DNA of 64,000 nucleotides from positions 2,665,001 to 2,729,000 of the forward strand of contig NZ_CP068983.1 in the NCBI RefSeq assembly GCF_016801025.1. Direction: 5' to 3'. Positions within the stretch are counted from its first letter, which is position 1, and each line of letters opens with the position of its first letter. The notes below the pieces were generated by a model. That model saw only the letters and a list, made by a program, of their open reading frames with translations. It was not told the DNA's origin and searched no databases. Of this stretch, positions 58,774 through 64,000 are shown piece by piece. Made by a program: the position numbers and the translations under genes. Source of the stretch: Paradevosia shaoguanensis (GTDB lineage Bacteria; Pseudomonadota; Alphaproteobacteria; Rhizobiales; Devosiaceae).

Positions 58774-59805
58774 ATGGACATAGGCTGGCTACAGGATTTC
58801 CTGACCCTTGCCGACGTAAGGAACTTCACCAAGGCAGCTGAGAAGCGCAACTCATCGCAGGCGGCGTTCAGCCGCCGCGTGCAGGGGCTGGAGGCCTGGC
58901 TGGGCGTGTCGCTGGTCGATCGGAGCATCTTTCCGATCGAGCTGACGCCCGAAGGCGAGCGGTTCCGCGAGCATGCGAGCGACATTCTCGGGCAGATGCT
59001 CGACGCACGGATTTCGATCTCGCAGGGTTCGGTGTCGCGGCACGATCATATCTCGATCGCATTGCCGCATGCCCTGGCCACCGGGCGTTTCGCCGAATGG
59101 TGGGGTCGCTGGACGCAGGACCTGTCGCTGACCTGCAACGTGATGCCGGGCAATGTCGGCGATGCCGTCAATGCCATGATCTCGGGCGCGGCCGACATCC
59201 TCATCTACTACCACAACCCGCAGCAGCCGCTGCATCTCGATACGCGGCGCTACGAGCAGATCAAGATCGGCAATGAAAGCCTGAGGCCCTACGGGGCACG
59301 GCACCTGGTCGAATCCGGCGCGCTGACGCTTCCTCCGGCCTGGGCCAGCCAGCCGATGCCGATGCTGGCCTATGGGGCGGACAGTTATCTCGCCCGGATG
59401 GTCGACCTCATCTTCGACTCGCGGCCGACCAAGGTGCGCCGCGTGCGCATCGGGGTGAGCAACATGTCCGAAGTGCTGCGGGAAATGGCGATCGCCGGCC
59501 ACGGCATCGCCTGGCTGCCGGAATCGGTGATGGACGAGAGCGCCAGCGAGAAGCTGGCGCCGATCGGGGACGAGGGCTGGTCGATGTCGCTGTCGGTCAT
59601 GGCCTACCGCGACCGCAACCAGGACAAGGCCGCCATCCAGAGATTGTGGGCGCAGATCAAGGAACACGAGGGTCCTGCGAACGCGCCCACCGGAGACAAG
59701 CGCGGTGCGCTCGAAGCCCGCGCGGTGACAACCAGAAAAGGGAGAGAACGACGCGAACCGTATCTGTCGCCGAGCACGACTCGGCTGCGAACAAACCGGG
59801 CCTAA
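58774..59805 (+). CDS. LysR family transcriptional regulator next to glutamate/aspartate importer
   Basis: 343 residues from ATG 58774 (MDIGWLQDFLTLADVRNFTKAAEKRNSSQAAFSRRVQGLEAWLG), with GGAGGGCGG upstream; the frame is open to 58669 but the extra residues are not family-like. Effector domain contains ISIALPHALATGRFAEWW and LREMAIAGHGIAWLPESV. The C-terminus carries an unusual basic tail of about 45 residues. Lies on the same strand 35 bp before the binding-protein gene and probably controls it. Confidence 0.92.
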   Translation: MDIGWLQDFLTLADVRNFTKAAEKRNSSQAAFSRRVQGLEAWLGVSLVDRSIFPIELTPEGERFREHASDILGQMLDARISISQGSVSRHDHISIALPHALATGRFAEWWGRWTQDLSLTCNVMPGNVGDAVNAMISGAADILIYYHNPQQPLHLDTRRYEQIKIGNESLRPYGARHLVESGALTLPPAWASQPMPMLAYGADSYLARMVDLIFDSRPTKVRRVRIGVSNMSEVLREMAIAGHGIAWLPESVMDESASEKLAPIGDEGWSMSLSVMAYRDRNQDKAAIQRLWAQIKEHEGPANAPTGDKRGALEARAVTTRKGRERREPYLSPSTTRLRTNRA

Positions 59806-59840
59806 CCCGGCCGACTAACCTCTAGGGAGTAAACCTCATA

Positions 59841-60746
59841 ATGCTGAAGAAAGTTATCGCCGTTTCCGCGGCAACCCTCATGATCGCCGCCCCGGCTGCC
59901 GCACAGGATCTCACCGGCACCCTGGCCAAGATCAAGGAAACCGGCACCATTGCACTGGGCCACCGCGATTCCTCGCTGCCGTTCTCGTACTATGACGACA
60001 AGCAGCAGGTCGTGGGCTATGCGATCGACCTGTGCCTGAACATCGCGGATGCGGTGAAGAAGCACCTGGGCATGGACGAGCTCAAGATCGAGATGGTTCC
60101 GGAGACCCCGGCGACCCGTATTCCGCTGCTCGCCAACGGCACGATCGACCTCGAATGCGGCTCGACGACCAATAACGAAGAGCGCCAGACCCAGGTCGGC
60201 TTCACGATGACCCATTACGTGGTTTCGCCGCGTTACGTCAGCAAGGCTGTCAACAATCTCAAGACCCTCGAAGACCTCAAGGGCAAGACGATCGTTTCGA
60301 CCGCCGGCACGACCCCGCTCAAGCTCATCACCGAGCTCAATGCGGAACAGAACCTGGGCATCAACATCCTCTCGGCCAAGGACCATGCCGAGGCGTTCCT
60401 GATGGTCGAGACCGACCGCGCCGTCGCCTTCTTCATGGACGACATCCTGCTCTACAGCCTTGCTGCGAACTCCAAGGATCCGTCGGCCTATGTGATCACC
60501 GAAGAGGCCTATGGTATCGAGCCCTACGGCATCATGCTCCGTCGCGATGACCCGGACTTCAAGGCCGTCGTCGATGCGGCCATGACTGAGTACTACACGA
60601 GCGGCGCGATCAAGGCGACGTACGACAAGTGGTTCCTGCAGCCGATCCCGCCGCGTGACGTGAATCTCAACGTTCCGATGAGCGCAGCCTTTGCAGCCGT
60701 CGTGGCCAAGCCCACCGACAGCCCGAACCCGGACGATTACCGCTAG
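59841..60746 (+). CDS. gltI: Glutamate/aspartate ABC transporter substrate-binding protein (GltI-type)
   Basis: 301 residues with signal KVIAVSAATLMIAAPAAAQ. Family 3 solute-binding features: GTIALGHRDSSLPFSYYDDKQQVVGYAIDLC, TRIPLLANGTIDLECGSTTNNEERQ, GKTIVSTAGTTPLK, EAYGIEPYGIMLRRDD. The ECGSTTNN loop is typical of GltI, which binds glutamate and aspartate. Followed by a strong stem-loop and the two permeases. Confidence 0.92.
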   Translation: MLKKVIAVSAATLMIAAPAAAQDLTGTLAKIKETGTIALGHRDSSLPFSYYDDKQQVVGYAIDLCLNIADAVKKHLGMDELKIEMVPETPATRIPLLANGTIDLECGSTTNNEERQTQVGFTMTHYVVSPRYVSKAVNNLKTLEDLKGKTIVSTAGTTPLKLITELNAEQNLGINILSAKDHAEAFLMVETDRAVAFFMDDILLYSLAANSKDPSAYVITEEAYGIEPYGIMLRRDDPDFKAVVDAAMTEYYTSGAIKATYDKWFLQPIPPRDVNLNVPMSAAFAAVVAKPTDSPNPDDYR

Positions 60747-60757
60747 GCCAATGAAGG

Positions 60758-60781
60758 GAGCGCCCGCCCCCGCGGGCGCTC
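60758..60781 (+). other. Stem-loop between binding-protein and permease genes
   Basis: GAGCGCCCGC-CCCC-GCGGGCGCTC, a perfect 10-bp stem with 4-base loop, 11 bp after the gltI-type stop. Same placement as stem-loops at 7825, 26646 and 35328. Confidence 0.75.
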
Positions 60782-60838
60782 TCGCACCCCGCCTTTCCGG
60801 CGCCCGCGCGCGCCGCCCAATCGCTTTGCGGAACGCCA

Positions 60839-61573
60839 ATGAATTACAATTGGAACTGGACGATCTACTGGGCGCCTTCGCCAGAAGGTAACGGCACATA
60901 TTTCGATATGCTGCTGACCGGCCTGCAGTGGACCATCGTGACAGCGCTCGCCTCGTGGGTCATCGCCTTTTGCCTGGGTGTACTCGTGGGCGTGCTGCGT
61001 ACGCTGCCCAACCGCTGGGCCAAGCTCTTCGGCGAGTGCTATGTTGAGCTTTTCCGGAACATCCCGCTCCTGGTGCAGATGTTCCTCTGGTACTTCGTGC
61101 TGCCGGAACTGCTGCCTGCGAGCGCGGGGACCTGGCTCAAGCAGCTGCCCAACGCGCCTTTCTACACCGCCACGATCTGCCTCGGTCTCTATACCTCTGC
61201 GCGCGTCGCGGTGCAGGTGCAGGCCGGTGTCGAGGCGCTGTCGCGAGGCCAGCGCATGGCCGGGCTCGCCATCGGCCTGACGCTGCCGCAGACCTATCGC
61301 TACGTGCTGCTGCCCATGGCGCTTCGTATCGTGGTCCCGCCGTTGACCTCCGAATTCCTCAACAACCTCAAGAACACCTCGGTCGGCCTCACCATCGGCC
61401 TGCTGGAGCTCACTTCGCGTACCCGCACGATGCAGGAATATTCGTTCCAGGTGTTCGAGGCCTTCACCGCCGCGACCATCCTCTACCTCGTGCTCAACAT
61501 GTGCGTGGTGTGGGTGTCGCGCCGTATCGAAGCCCGTGTCGCCGTTCCCGGCCTCATCTCGGTCAAGAAGTAG
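60839..61573 (+). CDS. gltJ: Glutamate/aspartate ABC transporter permease (GltJ-type)
   Basis: 244 residues: YNWNWTIYWAPSPEGNGTYFDMLLTGLQWTIVTALASWVIAFCLGVLVGVLRTLPN, VELFRNIPLLVQMFLWYFVLPELLP, EALSRGQRMAGLAIGLTLPQTYRYVLLPMALRIVVPPLTSEFLN. HAAT-family permease; typical GltJ N-terminus and EAA-like loop. Confidence 0.94.
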   Translation: MNYNWNWTIYWAPSPEGNGTYFDMLLTGLQWTIVTALASWVIAFCLGVLVGVLRTLPNRWAKLFGECYVELFRNIPLLVQMFLWYFVLPELLPASAGTWLKQLPNAPFYTATICLGLYTSARVAVQVQAGVEALSRGQRMAGLAIGLTLPQTYRYVLLPMALRIVVPPLTSEFLNNLKNTSVGLTIGLLELTSRTRTMQEYSFQVFEAFTAATILYLVLNMCVVWVSRRIEARVAVPGLISVKK

Positions 61574-61582
61574 GGGCGGGTC

Positions 61583-62275
61583 ATGTTTGCCAATTTCGAT
61601 TTCGACGTCATCTACCGCTCGCTCAGCTACGTGCTGCTGGAAGGCTTGCGCCTGACGCTGATCCTGACAGTGCTCGCCACCCTCGGCGGCCTCGTGCTCG
61701 GCACGCTCCTCGCCCTCATGCGACTGAGCAGCAACAAGGTGCTCTCCTGGATCTCGGCGACCTACGTCAACGTCTTCCGGTCGCTGCCGCTGCTGCTCGT
61801 GATCTTCTGGTTCTATTTCCTCGTGCCCTATATCGGGCAGTGGGTCACCGGCTCGTCGCGGCCGATGCAGGTGGGCGCGTTCTATTCGGCGCTCATCACC
61901 TTCATCCTCTTCGAGGCGGCCTATTTCGCCGAGATCATGCGTGCGGGCATCCAGTCCATCTCCAAGGGGCAGGTCAGCGCCGGCTATGCCATCGGCCTGC
62001 GTTATTCGCAGGTGATGCGCTACGTCGTGCTGCCGCAGGCGCTCCGCAACATGAGCCCGGTGCTGCTGACGCAGACCATCATCCTCTTCCAGGACACCTC
62101 GCTGGTCTATGTGCTGTCGGTGACGGACCTGCTCGGCGCCGCCTCCAAGATCGCCCAGCGCGATTTCCGAATTGTAGAAATGTACCTGTTCGCCGCCCTG
62201 GTCTATTTCGTGATTTCGTTCGCGGCCTCTCAACTCGTTCGCGCCCTGCGCAAGCGAATTGCAATCGTTCGATAG
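61583..62275 (+). CDS. gltK: Glutamate/aspartate ABC transporter permease (GltK-type)
   Basis: 230 residues: [110 protein letters not shown]. Second HAAT permease, 9 bp after gltJ. Confidence 0.94.
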   Translation: MFANFDFDVIYRSLSYVLLEGLRLTLILTVLATLGGLVLGTLLALMRLSSNKVLSWISATYVNVFRSLPLLLVIFWFYFLVPYIGQWVTGSSRPMQVGAFYSALITFILFEAAYFAEIMRAGIQSISKGQVSAGYAIGLRYSQVMRYVVLPQALRNMSPVLLTQTIILFQDTSLVYVLSVTDLLGAASKIAQRDFRIVEMYLFAALVYFVISFAASQLVRALRKRIAIVR

Positions 62276-62285
62276 TGGAGCCGTC

Positions 62286-63014
62286 ATGATCGAAATCAAC
62301 GACATCAGCAAATGGTACGGTCAGTTCCAGGTTCTCAAGAACTGCACGACCAGCGTCAAGAAGAGCGAAGTGGTCGTGGTCTGCGGCCCGTCCGGCTCGG
62401 GCAAGTCGACCCTGATCAAGACGGTCAACGCGCTTGAGGACATCCAGTCCGGCACGATCATCGTCGATGGCATCAAGGTCAACGACCGCAAGACGGACCT
62501 GCCCAAGCTGCGCTCGCGTGTGGGCATGGTGTTCCAGCACTTCGAACTCTTCCCGCACCTCTCGATCGTCGACAATCTCTGCCTCGGGCCGATGAAGGTC
62601 CTCGGCAAGAGCCGGGAGGAGGCGCGCACGACCGCAATGACGCTGCTCGATCGCGTCGGCATCCGTGCGCATGCCGAGAAGTTTCCGGGCCAGCTTTCCG
62701 GTGGCCAGCAGCAGCGCGTGGCTATCGCACGCGGCCTGGCGATGAACCCCATCGCGATGCTCTTCGACGAGCCCACTTCGGCGCTCGATCCGGAAATGAT
62801 CAACGAGGTGCTCGACGTGATGGTCGAGCTGGCCCGCGAGGGCATGACGATGATGGTGGTGACCCACGAAATGGGCTTTGCCCGCAAGGTGGCTGACAGG
62901 ATCATCTTTATGGATGCCGGCGAGATCGTCGAGGACGCGACCAAGGACGAGTTCTTCAACAGTCCGCGCAGCGATCGCGCCCAGGCGTTCCTGTCCAAGA
63001 TTCTGTCGCACTAG
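62286..63014 (+). CDS. gltL: Glutamate/aspartate ABC transporter ATPase (GltL-type)
   Basis: 242 residues from ATG 62286 ([20 protein letters not shown]). Walker [11 protein letters not shown]-loop [14 protein letters not shown], signature [16 protein letters not shown], Walker B AMLFDEP, switch His [26 protein letters not shown]. Energises the GltJK permease. Confidence 0.95.
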   Translation: MIEINDISKWYGQFQVLKNCTTSVKKSEVVVVCGPSGSGKSTLIKTVNALEDIQSGTIIVDGIKVNDRKTDLPKLRSRVGMVFQHFELFPHLSIVDNLCLGPMKVLGKSREEARTTAMTLLDRVGIRAHAEKFPGQLSGGQQQRVAIARGLAMNPIAMLFDEPTSALDPEMINEVLDVMVELAREGMTMMVVTHEMGFARKVADRIIFMDAGEIVEDATKDEFFNSPRSDRAQAFLSKILSH

Positions 63015-63112
63015 CAGCGACCAGCCATACACAACCAATGCTCGCGCGCTCCGTCTCGGAGCGTGCCGGCTTCGCACATCCTGAATTTTGAAGTCAGACC
63101 CCCGAGGAGAGA

Positions 63113-64000
63113 ATGGCAAACACCGGCAAAATCTTCCGCAGCGAAGAGGATAGCCTGGGATCGATCGACGTACCGGCGCATGCGCTTTGGGGGGCGCAAA
63201 CGCAACGAGCGGTCGAGAACTTCGCCATATCGGGTATCCGGATCGGCCAGTTCGATACCCTGATCGTGGCGCTGGGGATGATCAAGAAGGCCGCGGCTTG
63301 CGCCAATGGCAAGCTTGGGGCGCTGGCGCCTGAAAAGGTGGCGGCCATCGAGACGGCCTGCAATGCGCTCATTGCAGGTGGGCACAGAAGGGCGTTCCCG
63401 ATCGACGCCATCCAGGGCGGCGCCGGTACGTCGGTCAACATGAACGTCAACGAGGTCATTGCCAACCTCGCCAATGAGAAGGCGGGGCAGGGGCGGGGAA
63501 GCTACGGCTTCATCCACCCCAATGACGACGTCAACCGCGCGCAGTCGACGAACGATGTCTACCCTTCGGCGGTAAAGCTCTCGCTGGTGCTGGCCTCGAA
63601 GAGGCTCGAAGTCGTGCTCGAAAAGCTGGCGGCGAGTTTCGAGGATCGGGCCGGCGCCTTTGCTGGCGTGGTCAAGCTGGGGCGTACGCAATTGCAGGAC
63701 GCCGTGCCCATGACGCTCGGTCAGGAATTCGGTGCCTTCGCCACGACGCTCCGCAAGGATGTGGCGGCGATCCGCGCGGCGGTGCCGGCGCTTTGCGAGC
63801 TCAACCTCGGCGGCACGGCGGTCGGCACGGGACTCAATGCGCCTGAGGGCTATGCGGCTATCGTGATCGAGGAACTGGCCGGGATTTCCGGCCTGCCGGT
63901 GCAACTTGCCGCGGATATGCTGGAAGCGAGCTGGGACATGGGGGCTTTCGTTTCCTTGTCCGGGCTGCTCAAGCGCATCGCCACCAAGCTTTCCAAGATC
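63113..64000 (+). CDS. aspA: Aspartate ammonia-lyase (aspartase), 3' partial
   Basis: Open frame from ATG 63113 (AGGAGAGA upstream) to the window end, 296 codons. MANTGKIFRSEEDSLGSIDVP, GAQTQRAVENF, GGAGTSVNMNVNEVIANLA, HPNDDVNRAQSTNDVYP and LGRTQLQDAVPMTLGQEF match class II fumarase/aspartase; the NVNEVIANLA and HPNDDVN wording favours aspartase. The signature catalytic SS loop lies beyond the window. Downstream of the aspartate importer: imported aspartate would be split to fumarate and ammonia. Confidence 0.93.
   Translation, partial: MANTGKIFRSEEDSLGSIDVPAHALWGAQTQRAVENFAISGIRIGQFDTLIVALGMIKKAAACANGKLGALAPEKVAAIETACNALIAGGHRRAFPIDAIQGGAGTSVNMNVNEVIANLANEKAGQGRGSYGFIHPNDDVNRAQSTNDVYPSAVKLSLVLASKRLEVVLEKLAASFEDRAGAFAGVVKLGRTQLQDAVPMTLGQEFGAFATTLRKDVAAIRAAVPALCELNLGGTAVGTGLNAPEGYAAIVIEELAGISGLPVQLAADMLEASWDMGAFVSLSGLLKRIATKLSKI

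Noticed and set aside
1-64000. tRNA, rRNA, CRISPR, insertion sequence or prophage
   Set aside because: No cloverleaf with CCA-proximal consensus, no rRNA blocks, no regularly spaced repeats, and no transposase, integrase or phage structural protein was seen on either strand.

Overview
The window looks like high-GC chromosomal DNA of an alphaproteobacterium. Nothing here fixes the genus, but several traits fit the Hyphomicrobiales (for example a Devosia-like organism): many CUT1 sugar-type ABC importers with LacI or GntR regulators, twin-arginine solute-binding proteins, GTGA/ATGA gene overlaps, and a RIME-like intergenic palindrome. I saw no rRNA, tRNA, CRISPR array, transposase or phage gene. 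About 60 protein genes fill nearly all of the sequence; the first and last are cut by the window edges.

Layout. (1) 1-4290: two oligopeptide-type ABC ATPases, an IclR regulator, a DapA/NanA-type aldolase and a FAH-type hydratase, tightly overlapped. (2) 4273-14370: a lactonase-type beta-propeller and a GntR/LacI-hybrid regulator on the minus strand, divergent from an eight-gene operon (CUT1 binding protein, two permeases, amidohydrolase, threonine-synthase-like PLP enzyme, MalK-type ATPase, second metal-dependent hydrolase). (3) 14437-16523: VOC protein, LysR regulator, methyltransferase. (4) 16520-37947: an accessory block of three CUT1 importers, two LacI regulators, two type I sulfatases, a DUF4965/glutaminase-A-like protein, a formylglycine-generating enzyme (FGE) with both catalytic cysteines, and a CodA-like deaminase. 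Neither sulfatase nor the FGE has an obvious signal peptide, so the inferred scheme is import of an intact sulfated compound followed by cytosolic desulfation.

(5) 38344-46326: DUF1993 protein, an ApbE/NosR-type pair without nos genes, an ArsR-led operon of DUF1801 and SRPBCC proteins behind two tandem operators, an MFS exporter and a siderophore-interacting flavoprotein. (6) 46449-53938: a MoxR/DUF58/VWA operon in which one 1385-residue protein appears to fuse two VWA membrane proteins. (7) 54079-58662: a secreted M20 peptidase, then a CPFC-containing Tat-type protein, a TlpA-like thioredoxin and a LolD/FtsX-type ABC pair whose periplasmic loop is very histidine-rich; this looks like a metal-linked envelope system. 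(8) 58774-64000: LysR regulator, glutamate/aspartate ABC importer (gltIJKL-type) and the start of aspartase, a coherent aspartate uptake and deamination unit.

Regulatory sites are readable by eye: perfect or near-perfect palindromes lie beside the GntR, LysR, both LacI and the ArsR genes, and four of the six solute-binding protein genes are followed at once by strong stem-loops. The most system-like feature is the sulfatase/FGE/importer block of region 4; the most unusual single gene is the double-VWA fusion.
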